A DNA stretch of 19,828 nucleotides from an uncultured Haemophilus sp. (GCF_905207935.1 NZ_CAJLNI010000022.1:1-19828), one strand, 5' to 3'. Counted from the stretch's first letter, positions 6,777 through 14,386 are shown. A program made the numbers and translations. Notes: generated from the letters alone by a model not told the origin.

Positions 6777-7622
6777 CTATTTATTCACGATGCTATTTCC
6801 TGAAGGCTTAATTTCCGTACTACTAGAACGTGTCACAATTTGTGTTGAACCTGAAGTGCGGTCAAAATTCATATCAAATTTTAATTGTGAGCGATAATTT
6901 TCCACCCACATTACCGTTGCACCACAGACTGCAACAGGAATAATCACTAAGTTCACGATCGGCAATGCGGTACAAAGGGTAATTAATGCCCCGAATATCA
7001 GGCTTTGAGAACGTCTTTCGCCTAACGCATTTTTCATAATGCCAAAAGAAATTTTATGGTTATCAAACGGGTAGTCACAGTACTGAATCGCCATCATCCA
7101 ACAAGTAAATAGGAAGGTTAGTACTGGAATAATGGTTTGTCCAATAACTGGGATAAAACTCAATAAGAACAAGCCCACGAATTTCGGTAAGCTGTACCAT
7201 AGTTTTTGCCATTCACGATTTAGCATACGCGGCACATCTTTCATAATTTCAGCAAAACCATCATCATTAACGGCTTCACCAGTTAGCATTTTTTCAACTT
7301 TTTCTGCTAACAATCCATTAAACGGCGCGGCAATAAAGCCTGAAAGCGTTGTAAAGGCAAAATAGAAAAATAAGAGAATTGAGCCAATAGACAGCACGAG
7401 CAAAATCACACTTAAAAAGCTTAACCAATCAGGAATAAAGCTCATCACCCAGTCAATCATCGTAGAGATTTGTGAAACGAATAGCCAGAATAAGCCTGTA
7501 AGCAGAACGACGTTAAGTAAAATTGGCATAATCACAAAACGGCGGAGGCCTTTTTGCGTAATGAAATGCCAACCCATCACGAAATGATTGAAAGCAGATT
7601 TTATTTCATTTTGATCGATCAT
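6777..7622 (-). CDS. cysZ: sulphate transporter CysZ
   Basis: An inner-membrane protein for high-affinity sulphate or sulphite entry to the cysteine pathway. NHFVMGWHFITQKGLRRFVIMPILLN at the N-terminus and the pattern of hydrophobic segments (starting about residues 30-50 and 65-95) fit CysZ (E. coli 253 residues). Here it is about 281 residues with a polar Ser/Thr-rich tail after KFDMNFDRT; the FDRTS part is encoded by an uptake sequence. The frame begins ATG-ATG; the second ATG at 7622 has the better distance to AAGGA. Divergent from zipA, as in related genomes. Confidence 0.93.
   Translation of the reverse strand: MIDQNEIKSAFNHFVMGWHFITQKGLRRFVIMPILLNVVLLTGLFWLFVSQISTMIDWVMSFIPDWLSFLSVILLVLSIGSILLFFYFAFTTLSGFIAAPFNGLLAEKVEKMLTGEAVNDDGFAEIMKDVPRMLNREWQKLWYSLPKFVGLFLLSFIPVIGQTIIPVLTFLFTCWMMAIQYCDYPFDNHKISFGIMKNALGERRSQSLIFGALITLCTALPIVNLVIIPVAVCGATVMWVENYRSQLKFDMNFDRTSGSTQIVTRSSSTEIKPSGNSIVNK
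6854..6862 (+). repeat. DNA uptake sequence core in the cysZ tail
   Basis: Exact AAGTGCGGT. On the minus strand it encodes part of the FDRTS stretch of the extended CysZ C-terminus. Confidence 0.9.
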
Positions 7623-7730
7623 CATTGTTCCTTTAAATTGAAAAGTAAAAAATACAAAATGTCACAGAAAGACAATATTTTTTGAGAAAAATTCCATCTC
7701 ATCCCTTTTAATATCTTGTTTGCTTTCCTA

Positions 7731-7759
7731 TTTTTTCACCTGTGGAAATGTGATAGGAT
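7731..7759 (+). promoter_or_regulatory. candidate zipA promoter with extended -10
   Basis: TAGGAT (7754-7759) is preceded by TGA, giving a TGn extended -10, with only a T-run in the -35 position. The start would be near 7766, about 27 bases before the zipA ATG. Sequence resemblance only. Confidence 0.4.
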
Positions 7760-7792
7760 TAGCAAAAATCATTGCGTTAAGGAGCAACAAGA

Positions 7793-8827
7793 ATGGACTT
7801 AAATACCATTTTGATTATTTTAGGGGTAATTGCTTTAATTGCCTTAGTGGTACACGGATTATGGTCAAATCGCCGTGAGAAATCAAAATATTTTAAAAGC
7901 GCGAATACATTTAACCGCACTTCTAAAAACGGTGAGGTCAATCCTTTTTCGCAAGCTGCTGATCCTAATGCGGATATTCGTTTAACACATCGTGCTCAAG
8001 CGGCGCAGCCAGTACAACAACATGTTCAACCTAAAGTGGCACCGCAGGCGGTAAGCCAACAGCAATTTAATTTTGATGAGCAACGTGCTCAAGTGGATGC
8101 GCGTCAAATAGAAAAAAGCGTCGATGATATTAAAATCTCCTTACCAAATCAGCCGGTTTATGAGATGAACACGGCGCAACCTGCTCCTGCGCCACAGCCT
8201 GAACCTGTGGTTTATCCTGAAACGAATGTACAACCGAAACCACGTTTGGCAGAAATGACAATCGAAGAGTTAGAAGCTCAAAGCAATGATTTTGATGGTG
8301 TGAATTCTTCTTCGACTGAATTGCGTGAGCAGTTAGCCGAGATGTCATTAAATCCAACTCAAGAACCTACTCATGAGAACGTACATTTTAACTATCACGA
8401 ACCGGTAGAAGTGGAAAAACCAAAACAAACCACGGGTTTTGTTCAACTTTATGTCATTTCAAATCAAAATCGTGAATTCTATGGTCCGCAATTATCTCAA
8501 TCTTTAGAAAACTTGGGATTCATTTTTGGTGAGCGTCAAATGTATCACCGCCACTTTGATTTAAGTGTGGCAAGCCCGGTTTTATTTAGCGTGGCAAACA
8601 TTGAACAGCCAGGTACGTTTGATTATTACAATATGGCCGAGTTTTCAACTATGGGCGTGGTACTCTTCATGCAGCTACCATCGCCAGGTAATAATTTGGC
8701 TAACTTACGTATGATGATTCGCGCAGCGAAAACCATCGCAGAAGATTTAGGTGGCGTGGTGTTGACTGATCAGCAAGAGATTTTTGATGATGTAGCTGAG
8801 CAGGATTATTTATCTCGCATCGCATAA
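7793..8827 (+). CDS. zipA: cell division protein ZipA
   Basis: Anchors FtsZ filaments to the inner membrane at the division site. The 344 residues follow the family plan: an N-terminal membrane anchor (about residues 5-23, N-terminus outside), a short basic stretch (NRREKSKYFK), a long Pro/Gln-rich flexible linker to about 205, and the C-terminal FtsZ-binding domain (about 212-344) with FVQLYVISNQNREFYG, FGERQMYHRHFD, VLFMQLPSPGNN and DQQEIFDD. AAGGAG lies 7 to 8 bases before the ATG. It is divergent from cysZ and directly upstream of ligA, as in E. coli. An uptake 9-mer lies in the linker codons. Confidence 0.96.
   Translation: MDLNTILIILGVIALIALVVHGLWSNRREKSKYFKSANTFNRTSKNGEVNPFSQAADPNADIRLTHRAQAAQPVQQHVQPKVAPQAVSQQQFNFDEQRAQVDARQIEKSVDDIKISLPNQPVYEMNTAQPAPAPQPEPVVYPETNVQPKPRLAEMTIEELEAQSNDFDGVNSSSTELREQLAEMSLNPTQEPTHENVHFNYHEPVEVEKPKQTTGFVQLYVISNQNREFYGPQLSQSLENLGFIFGERQMYHRHFDLSVASPVLFSVANIEQPGTFDYYNMAEFSTMGVVLFMQLPSPGNNLANLRMMIRAAKTIAEDLGGVVLTDQQEIFDDVAEQDYLSRIA
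7914..7922 (-). repeat. DNA uptake sequence core in zipA
   Basis: Exact ACCGCACTT on plus (AAGTGCGGT on minus), in the codons after the ZipA basic stretch. Confidence 0.9.
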
Positions 8828-8843
8828 AACGCACTAAAAAATA

Positions 8844-8852
8844 ACCGCACTT
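8844..8852 (-). repeat. DNA uptake sequence core between zipA and ligA
   Basis: Exact ACCGCACTT on plus, directly before the zipA-ligA hairpin; it is not one of the hairpin arms. Confidence 0.9.
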
Positions 8853-8853
8853 T

Positions 8854-8883
8854 GGGCGAGCCGATCGATGGTTCGCCCATTTT
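8854..8883 (+). terminator. hairpin between zipA and ligA
   Basis: GGGCGAGCC pairs with GGTTCGCCC (one G-U) around a 7-base loop and is followed by ATTTT. It looks like a Rho-independent terminator or partial attenuator, and lies only 31 bases before the ligA ATG, so ligA may depend on read-through or on an internal promoter. Confidence 0.7.
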
Positions 8884-8913
8884 AATTCAATGAGTAAACC
8901 GTTAGAGAACATT

Positions 8914-10917
8914 ATGAGCCTTCAGCAACAAATTGATACATTACGTCAGGATCTTCGTCGTTATGAATATGAATATCACGTGTTAGATAACCCAACCATT
9001 CCTGATGCAGAATATGACCGTTTATTTCATCAACTTAAAGCCTTAGAAGCCGCCCATCCGGAACTCATTACGGCAGATTCACCTACTCAACGTGTGGGTG
9101 CAAAACCGCTGTCAGGCTTTGCACAAATTCGTCATGAAATTCCAATGCTCTCTTTGGATAATGCTTTCTCAGATGAGGAATTTTATGCATTCGTAAAACG
9201 TATTGAAGATCGTCTTATTCGTTTGCCTGAACCTCTCACTTTCTGCTGTGAGCCGAAATTAGATGGTTTAGCCGTGAGTATTTTGTATGTAAATGGCGTA
9301 CTGACTCAAGCCGCAACCCGTGGTGATGGGACAACAGGGGAAGATATTACTGTGAATATCCGTACAATTCGAAATATTCCCTTGCAGCTTTTAATGGATA
9401 ATCCGCCTGCACGTTTAGAAGTGCGTGGCGAAGTGTTTATGCCACATGAAGGCTTTGAGCGTTTAAATCAACAGGCTTTAGAAAAAGGCGAGAAAACCTT
9501 TGCTAATCCACGTAATGCAGCCGCAGGTTCGTTGCGCCAGCTTGATCCAAAAATTACGAGTAAGCGTCCATTGGTATTGAATGCTTATGGTCTTGGTATT
9601 GCGGAAGGGGTTGATTTGCCGAATACGCATTATGATCGTTTGCAATGGTTGAAGTCTATTGGGATTCCGGTAAACCCAGAAATCCGTTTATGTAACGGCA
9701 CAGATGAAGTGTTGGATTTTTATCGTGATATTCAAAATAAACGTAGTGCTCTTGGCTACGATATTGATGGTACCGTGCTGAAAATCAATGATATTGCGTT
9801 ACAAGAGAAATTAGGTTTTATCTCAAAAGCGCCACGTTGGGCGATTGCTTATAAATTCCCTGCACAAGAAGAATTAACTCGCTTAAATGACGTGGAATTC
9901 CAAGTAGGCAGAACGGGGGCGATTACCCCAGTGGCTAAATTGGAACCGGTATTTGTGGCTGGTGTCACGGTGAGTAACGCCACATTGCATAACGGCGATG
10001 AAATTGAACGCTTGGACATTGCTATTGGTGATACGGTAGTGATTCGCCGTGCGGGAGATGTGATCCCTCAAATTATCGGCGTATTGCACGATCGTCGCCC
10101 AGCAGATGCGAGACCGATCATTTTCCCTAAAACTTGTCCAGTGTGTGATTCAGCCATTGTTCGCATTGAAGGCGAAGCCGTAGCGCGTTGTACGGGCGGT
10201 TTGTTCTGTGCAGCACAGCGTAAAGAAGCGCTTAAACATTTCGTTTCTCGCAAGGCCATGGATATTGATGGCGTCGGGGGCAAATTAATCGAGCAGTTGG
10301 TGGATCGTGAATTAATTCATACGCCAGCCGATTTATTCAAGTTAGATTTAACCACGCTGACTCGTTTGGAAAGGATGGGGGCTAAATCTGCTGAAAATGC
10401 CTTAGCCAGCCTTGAAAAAGCGAAAAATACGACGTTAGCACGTTTTATTTTTGCTTTAGGGATTCGTGAAGTGGGCGAAGCAACGGCGTTGAATTTAGCC
10501 AATCATTTCAAAACCCTCGAAGCGTTACAAAATGCAGATTTAGAAGCCTTACAACAAGTACCGGATGTGGGCGAAGTGGTGGCAAATCGTATTTTAGCGT
10601 TTTGGCACGAGCCACATAACGTGGCTGTGGTGAATGATCTTATCCAACAAGGCGTACATTGGGATGATGTAGAAGTGAAAGAAGTCGGTGATAACCTTTT
10701 TAAAGGTAAAACGGTCGTACTAACCGGTACGCTTACTCAAATGGGCCGTAATGAAGCGAAAGCGCTATTACAAGAGATGGGTGCGAAAGTGAGTGGCTCG
10801 GTTTCAGCGAAAACGGATTTCGTGATTGCAGGAGATGCAGCCGGTTCTAAACTGACAAAAGCACAAGAATTAGGCGTAGCCGTTTTAACGGAAGAAGAAT
10901 TTTTGGCTCAGATTTAA
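8914..10917 (+). CDS. ligA: NAD+-dependent DNA ligase
   Basis: Seals nicks in replication and repair using NAD+. The 667 residues (E. coli 671) show domain Ia with YEYEYHVLD-PDAEYDRL, the adenylated Lys115 in EPKLDG, the OB-fold region, a four-Cys zinc finger (CPVC...RCTGGLFC), helix-hairpin-helix repeats (QVPDVGEVVANRI) and a C-terminal BRCT domain (FKGKTVVLTGTL...). The frame extends up to ATG 8890, but the start at 8914 is preferred: it gives MSLQQQIDTLRQDLRRYEYEYHVLD, which lines up with other LigA N-termini, and puts Lys at 115 as in E. coli. It has a weak AGAG upstream, whereas 8890 has none and sits against the hairpin. Confidence 0.97.
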   Translation: MSLQQQIDTLRQDLRRYEYEYHVLDNPTIPDAEYDRLFHQLKALEAAHPELITADSPTQRVGAKPLSGFAQIRHEIPMLSLDNAFSDEEFYAFVKRIEDRLIRLPEPLTFCCEPKLDGLAVSILYVNGVLTQAATRGDGTTGEDITVNIRTIRNIPLQLLMDNPPARLEVRGEVFMPHEGFERLNQQALEKGEKTFANPRNAAAGSLRQLDPKITSKRPLVLNAYGLGIAEGVDLPNTHYDRLQWLKSIGIPVNPEIRLCNGTDEVLDFYRDIQNKRSALGYDIDGTVLKINDIALQEKLGFISKAPRWAIAYKFPAQEELTRLNDVEFQVGRTGAITPVAKLEPVFVAGVTVSNATLHNGDEIERLDIAIGDTVVIRRAGDVIPQIIGVLHDRRPADARPIIFPKTCPVCDSAIVRIEGEAVARCTGGLFCAAQRKEALKHFVSRKAMDIDGVGGKLIEQLVDRELIHTPADLFKLDLTTLTRLERMGAKSAENALASLEKAKNTTLARFIFALGIREVGEATALNLANHFKTLEALQNADLEALQQVPDVGEVVANRILAFWHEPHNVAVVNDLIQQGVHWDDVEVKEVGDNLFKGKTVVLTGTLTQMGRNEAKALLQEMGAKVSGSVSAKTDFVIAGDAAGSKLTKAQELGVAVLTEEEFLAQI

Positions 10918-10948
10918 TCGTCTCAATCGAAAAAATACTAAAAAAATG

Positions 10949-10983
10949 ACCGCACTTCATCTCATCTCAAGATTAAGTGCGGT
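10949..10983. terminator. bidirectional terminator from two inverted uptake sequences
   Basis: ACCGCACTT (10949-10957) and AAGTGCGGT (10975-10983) form a 9-bp stem with a 17-base loop. An A-run lies on the left and T-rich sequence on the right. It sits between convergent ligA and the coiled-coil gene. Confidence 0.8.
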
Positions 10984-11018
10984 TTAACTTTTCTTCTTAA
11001 TAAACGATAGCGGACATT

Positions 11019-11582
11019 TTAAGCTCTTAATTTACTGGCTCCGAGTTCCAGTTGTTTTGCCAAGTATTCTTTTGAAGCAATAATCTGTTTACCAAAACGT
11101 TTATATAAACGTTGTTTTAATTTTGCGAATCCTTTCACTTTAGCACTTTTTTCTGCCCCAAATAGCTGCTTAATATGAAGTGTCACCTGACCAATTTCTT
11201 GTAAGGCTATCCCTGTTTTGGCTTTTAATTCGTTTAATTGGAACGTGATTTTTTCCTGTACATTCTGTTCTAATCGTTGCGTTAATTCTGCCGTATCGGC
11301 GGTTTCATTTTGACACAACTGTTCAAACTCGGCGATTTCTGTACTGAAATCTAGCTGTAACCCTTGTTCCAGTTCAATCAATACTGCTGTGCCGTATTCC
11401 AATTGTGATGTTAATTGCTGTTGGCTTTGAACTAATTGATTTTGAATGGCTTCACTTTGCTCAATACATTCATTTAATGACTGTTTCATTTCTGTTTGTT
11501 GCTGTATGGCAGAGGCTTTTAGTGAATCAATTCGTTGTTGAATTTGCTGCATAAGATCTGACATTCTTTGTACGTTTTCCAT
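11019..11582 (-). CDS. coiled-coil protein of unknown function
   Basis: The 187-residue product is almost all helix and lacks a signal peptide or membrane segment. Residues 1-60 are rich in Gln and Glu with heptad-like spacing (MQQIQQRIDSLKASAIQQQTEM region), a second helical stretch spans about 95-140, and residues 143-187 are basic (KVKGFAKLKQRLYKRFGK). This suggests an elongated, possibly self-associating protein with a basic end. I do not recognise the family. Start: ATG at 11582 with AAGGAG 6 bases before it; the frame runs on to 11612 without a binding site. The ygiW-type gene lies upstream on the same strand, 57 bases away and with an uptake-sequence hairpin between, so the two may share a transcript with partial termination. 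Confidence 0.75.
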   Translation of the reverse strand: MENVQRMSDLMQQIQQRIDSLKASAIQQQTEMKQSLNECIEQSEAIQNQLVQSQQQLTSQLEYGTAVLIELEQGLQLDFSTEIAEFEQLCQNETADTAELTQRLEQNVQEKITFQLNELKAKTGIALQEIGQVTLHIKQLFGAEKSAKVKGFAKLKQRLYKRFGKQIIASKEYLAKQLELGASKLRA

Positions 11583-11605
11583 TTTCTTCTCCTTTGGGAT
11601 TCTTA

Positions 11606-11628
11606 ACCGCACTTAAGAAAAGTGCGGT
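11606..11628 (-). terminator. uptake-sequence hairpin between ygiW and the coiled-coil gene
   Basis: ACCGCACTT (11606-11614) and AAGTGCGGT (11620-11628) make a 9-bp stem with a 5-base loop. On the minus strand the stem is followed by TTAAGAATC, not a good T-run, so it may be an inefficient terminator or attenuator inside an operon. Confidence 0.55.
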
Positions 11629-11639
11629 CATTTTGTTAT

Positions 11640-12026
11640 TTATTTTTTAATGATTTGTTTCACATCAACTTCTGTTTTATTCCATTCTTTATCGACTTTA
11701 CCGATAATTTGAATGTTATCTTGAGGTGCTATTGTTTGACCATTCCATGCTTTTTTGCTGACTTCAATTTGGATTTCTTTTCCACTTGCGTCTTTAAATA
11801 AGAAATCCTTTTTACCAATTTGTTTTACAATTTGTCCGTCTAAACGAACTGGAGTGTTATCATTGGCATTTAATGCATCAGCAACGGTTTTCACAATGAC
11901 GCTTTCATCTACAAAACCTTGTTGAGTAACTTGATTATTACCATCATTAAATCCTTGCGCCATTGCGGTGTTATATACGGCAACAGAAGATAATGCGATA
12001 GCTGCAACAGTAAGTAATTTTTTCAT
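11640..12026 (-). CDS. ygiW: periplasmic OB-fold stress protein, YgiW/BOF family
   Basis: The 128-residue product has a clear Sec signal peptide (cleavage expected after AMA, residue 23) and a mature domain matching E. coli YgiW: VRLDGQIVKQIGKKDFLFKDASGKEIQIEV, then KKAWNGQTIAPQDNIQIIGKVDKEWNKTEVDVKQI. These are the strands of a bacterial OB fold (BOF). YgiW/VisP proteins are periplasmic and linked to envelope and oxidative stress, and in many Pasteurellaceae the gene leads an operon with the qseBC (ygiXY, firRS) two-component genes. No qseBC follows here; a coiled-coil gene does. AGGAGA lies 8 bases before the ATG. The upstream region has two boxes like those bound by QseB/PmrA regulators. 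Confidence 0.88.
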   Translation of the reverse strand: MKKLLTVAAIALSSVAVYNTAMAQGFNDGNNQVTQQGFVDESVIVKTVADALNANDNTPVRLDGQIVKQIGKKDFLFKDASGKEIQIEVSKKAWNGQTIAPQDNIQIIGKVDKEWNKTEVDVKQIIKK

Positions 12027-12063
12027 AGTTTGTTCTCCTAAATAAGATAATCATAAAGTAAGT

Positions 12064-12080
12064 TGAAAGCTTTGCTTTCA
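12064..12080 (-). promoter_or_regulatory. perfect short hairpin in the ygiW leader
   Basis: TGAAAGC and GCTTTCA form a 7-bp stem with a 3-base loop, 38 bases before the ygiW ATG. If transcription starts near 12079, as the upstream box suggests, the mRNA would begin with this stem-loop, which could protect its 5' end. Confidence 0.45.
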
Positions 12081-12101
12081 GATGTATTAAATCATTCAAA
12101 T

Positions 12102-12118
12102 CTTAATCTTTTCTTAAG
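12102..12118. promoter_or_regulatory. QseB/PmrA-type box 1
   Basis: On plus it reads CTTAAT-N5-CTTAAG, the exact tandem-repeat form bound by PmrA/BasR and QseB response regulators. On the minus strand (toward ygiW) it reads CTTAAG-N5-ATTAAG and is followed after 10 bases by TTTAAT (12091-12086), a possible -10. Confidence 0.6.
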
Positions 12119-12191
12119 TGATTAACATTTTTCAGATTTATTTATCGATTGGGTTATTTGCCTTTCGATGAGTGTATTTAAACAAGAGAAT

Positions 12192-12208
12192 CTTAAGGAA
12201 AGATTAAG
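12192..12208. promoter_or_regulatory. QseB/PmrA-type box 2
   Basis: On the minus strand it reads CTTAAT-N5-CTTAAG, pointing toward ygiW, and is followed after 10 bases by TTAAAT (12181-12176). It is 73 bases from box 1, and the two boxes are in opposite orientation. Confidence 0.6.
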
Positions 12209-12247
12209 AGAGGTAAAAAAAATGAAAATTTTTTGAAAATAAAAAAA

Positions 12248-12265
12248 TAGGGCGTTTAAGCCCTA
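12248..12265 (-). terminator. terminator after tyrP
   Basis: TAGGGC and GCCCTA form a 6-bp stem with a 6-base loop, followed on the minus strand by a run of seven T. It ends the tyrP transcript before the ygiW control region. Confidence 0.85.
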
Positions 12266-12294
12266 CTTTTATGAGAAAAATGCCTTGAAAATCT

Positions 12295-12303
12295 ACCGCA
12301 CTT
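12295..12303 (-). repeat. DNA uptake sequence core at the tyrP stop
   Basis: Exact ACCGCACTT on plus; its last base is the first base of the tyrP stop-codon complement. Confidence 0.9.
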
Positions 12304-13523
12304 TAGCCTGCTACTGCAGGTAAATAACCTGCTTGAATTAAGAATGGTACGATCATAATCACGACACCAATGACTAAGGCTATCACTAAGGTTACGTTTC
12401 CACCGATTACACGATAAGGCAGATTTGGATTGGTTTGACGTGTTTTCCATGCCAGTCCGATAGGTAAAATCAAGCAATAGAACGCACAGAGTAAGCCTGC
12501 ATAGCTTAATGCGGCGATAAAACCTTCAGGATAATACAAGGCAAACGCAAGCGGTGGAGTGAAGGCTGCGATAGTGAGTATCAAACGGTTGTGTGGCAAT
12601 TTGTAACGTTTAAATAAATCGCCTAAACCTTCAAAGACCCCTAGCATCACACCAAGGAAAGAGGTGATTAATGCAAGTGCTGAGAACACACGCACGATTT
12701 CACCCATGATATGAGAATTTGTGATTTGGCGTGTTGCATTGACTAAGCCGTTAAGGGTTGGATCCGCTTGAAGTACTTGCACAAATTCATTTTGGCTTAA
12801 TACACCGTGAGTCGCTAATTGCCACACTAAATAAGCCACAAGTGGAATCGCTGTACCAATTAAAATCGCTTTACGAAATTGAGTAACACTACCATCTAAA
12901 TAGCTGTTTACGCTGCCCATGATGATGTGGAAGCCAAAGGAAGTAAAGAAAATTGGTGCTGCAGAGATCACGAAAGCATAATTTAAAGGTAAGGCCATCA
13001 GGTTATCGACAGACACTTTGGGTAACATCATGAATAACACAAAAGCAAAGGCAATTAATTTACCGATGAACAGAATACGAGTAGCACCATCAACACCTCT
13101 TGTGCCTACAACCACAAAGGCACCGAGTACGACCGTAAATAAAATGATTGAAAGTTCAGAGGAAAGGCTTTCAAAACCAAAAGCGGTTGGTAAACCCGAT
13201 AATAATGAACCGCCACCGGTGATGTAGGCCGCAGAAAGGGCATAAAGTAAAATGAGCAAGCTAAAAGTCGCTAAGACACGCCCAGTGATGCCGAAGTATT
13301 TTTCAGCGAGAGTTGCCACACCATCATTCAAGCGATCTGCAGTTTGATACACTTCAACAAAAAGCAAACCGCTGTAAACCAAAAGTGCCCATAAGCCGAC
13401 TAATAAGAAAACGGTGTAACCAAAACCAATACCCGCAGAGGTTAATGGCATCGCGAGCATCCCCGCGCCGATAGTCGTGCCGGCAATGATTAAGGCACTG
13501 CCGAATGTTTTGTTTTTTAGCAT
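12303..13523 (-). CDS. tyrP: tyrosine-specific transport protein
   Basis: A proton-driven inner-membrane carrier of the aromatic amino-acid permease family (HAAAP: TyrP, Mtr, TnaB). The 406 residues show about 11 hydrophobic segments and family landmarks: SALIIAGTTIGAGMLAMPL at the start, FFTSFGFHIIMGSVNSYLDG, IPLVAYLVWQLAT and LPPLAFALYYP-type TPPLAFALYYPEGF. They resemble E. coli TyrP (403 residues) more than Mtr, and tyrP next to tdk matches the H. influenzae order. Substrate could still be another aromatic amino acid. GGAG precedes the ATG by 9 bases. tdk ends 36 bases upstream on the same strand, so it may be the last gene of the tsaD-orf-tdk-tyrP run, although only a short spacer is available for its own promoter. 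Confidence 0.92.
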   Translation of the reverse strand: MLKNKTFGSALIIAGTTIGAGMLAMPLTSAGIGFGYTVFLLVGLWALLVYSGLLFVEVYQTADRLNDGVATLAEKYFGITGRVLATFSLLILLYALSAAYITGGGSLLSGLPTAFGFESLSSELSIILFTVVLGAFVVVGTRGVDGATRILFIGKLIAFAFVLFMMLPKVSVDNLMALPLNYAFVISAAPIFFTSFGFHIIMGSVNSYLDGSVTQFRKAILIGTAIPLVAYLVWQLATHGVLSQNEFVQVLQADPTLNGLVNATRQITNSHIMGEIVRVFSALALITSFLGVMLGVFEGLGDLFKRYKLPHNRLILTIAAFTPPLAFALYYPEGFIAALSYAGLLCAFYCLILPIGLAWKTRQTNPNLPYRVIGGNVTLVIALVIGVVIMIVPFLIQAGYLPAVAG

Positions 13524-13559
13524 AAAATTGTTCTCCGAGTATAAAATTGAAAAACGAGG

Positions 13560-14141
13560 TTAAAGTTGACCGCACTTTTCTTTGTAATGATAGCGGCAAA
13601 CCGAAAGATAGGAGTCGTTTCCACCAATTTGGATTTGTTCCCCTTCCTTAATGACTTCACCTTGTTCATTTAAACGTAAAACGAAATTGGCTTTACGTCC
13701 ACAATAACAGATTGTTTTTAATTCTTCTAGTTGATCTGCCCAAGCAAGTAAATACTTACTGCCTTCAAATAGCTCTGCTTGGAAGTCGGTACGCAAGCCA
13801 TAACAAAGCACAGGAATCTTCAGTTTATCCACGACATCGCTTAATTGATAGACTTGTTGTTTCGTTAAAAACTGGGCTTCGTCAACTAAAACACAATGAA
13901 TTTTTTCTTGTTGTAAATGTTGGCTCACTTCATCAAAAAGGTCACTTGTTGATGTAAATAGATTAGCATCTTCATGAATACCAATACGCGAGGTGACTTT
14001 GCCTAATCCAAAGCGGTCATCAATGGCAGCCGTATAAACCATGGTGTTCATATTACGTTCACGGTAGTTATAGGAAGACTGTAGCAAGGTGGTTGATTTG
14101 CCTGCATTCATCGTAGAGTAGTAAAAATAGAGTTTTGCCAT
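13560..14141 (-). CDS. tdk: thymidine kinase
   Basis: A salvage enzyme that phosphorylates thymidine and deoxyuridine with ATP. The 193 residues fit the type II (tetrameric) family: P-loop STMNAGKST at 9-17, the DEAQF motif with the catalytic Glu88, the lasso region, and zinc ligands around CYC (145-147) and CRYH (182-185). The ATG overlaps the stop of the preceding small gene by one base (TAATG), a sign of coupled translation. The last codons (EKCGQL) are formed from an uptake sequence. Confidence 0.96.
   Translation of the reverse strand: MAKLYFYYSTMNAGKSTTLLQSSYNYRERNMNTMVYTAAIDDRFGLGKVTSRIGIHEDANLFTSTSDLFDEVSQHLQQEKIHCVLVDEAQFLTKQQVYQLSDVVDKLKIPVLCYGLRTDFQAELFEGSKYLLAWADQLEELKTICYCGRKANFVLRLNEQGEVIKEGEQIQIGGNDSYLSVCRYHYKEKCGQL
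13569..13577 (-). repeat. DNA uptake sequence core in the tdk 3' end
   Basis: Exact ACCGCACTT on plus; on the minus strand it encodes most of KCGQ at the end of thymidine kinase. Confidence 0.9.
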
Positions 14142-14377
14142 TATTTAATCACCCATTTCCAGAAATAATAGGCAATAAATCCTGCAACAGGTGGACAGGC
14201 TGCGAGCATAAAGGTCCCGTAAGTGGCACCACCGCCAACCATTTTTCCGGCAGCTGAAAGCGCGCTAACGATATCACCACTTGGTGTGGTAAAAATCCAT
14301 CCACCGATAATCGCGAGCACTAAAAAACAAGCAATGCCGGCTGCACGCATCGCTCTCACTTTAATCATATTTTCCAT
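14141..14377 (-). CDS. small two-pass membrane protein of unknown function
   Basis: A 78-residue protein with two hydrophobic helices (about 11-29 and 54-76), a Gly/Ala-rich link (SAAGKMVGGG) and a basic start. I do not recognise the family. It is almost certainly translated: AAGGA is 6 bases before the ATG, the tsaD stop codon forms part of that site, and its own stop shares a base with the tdk start. It therefore sits tightly in a tsaD-orf-tdk operon. Two helices joined by a flexible Gly-rich loop would suit a small subunit or partner of a membrane complex, but nothing in the sequence says which. Confidence 0.85.
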   Translation of the reverse strand: MENMIKVRAMRAAGIACFLVLAIIGGWIFTTPSGDIVSALSAAGKMVGGGATYGTFMLAACPPVAGFIAYYFWKWVIK

Positions 14378-14386
14378 ATTTTTTCC

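Noticed and set aside
8890..8913. Upstream in-frame ATG for ligA
   Set aside because: No ribosome-binding site, lies against the hairpin, and the extra eight residues do not fit the family N-terminus.
12222..12236. Four-codon ORF (MKIF) with AGAGG 8 bases upstream, between box 2 and the tyrP terminator
   Set aside because: Too short to judge, in very AT-rich sequence, with no supported plus-strand promoter.
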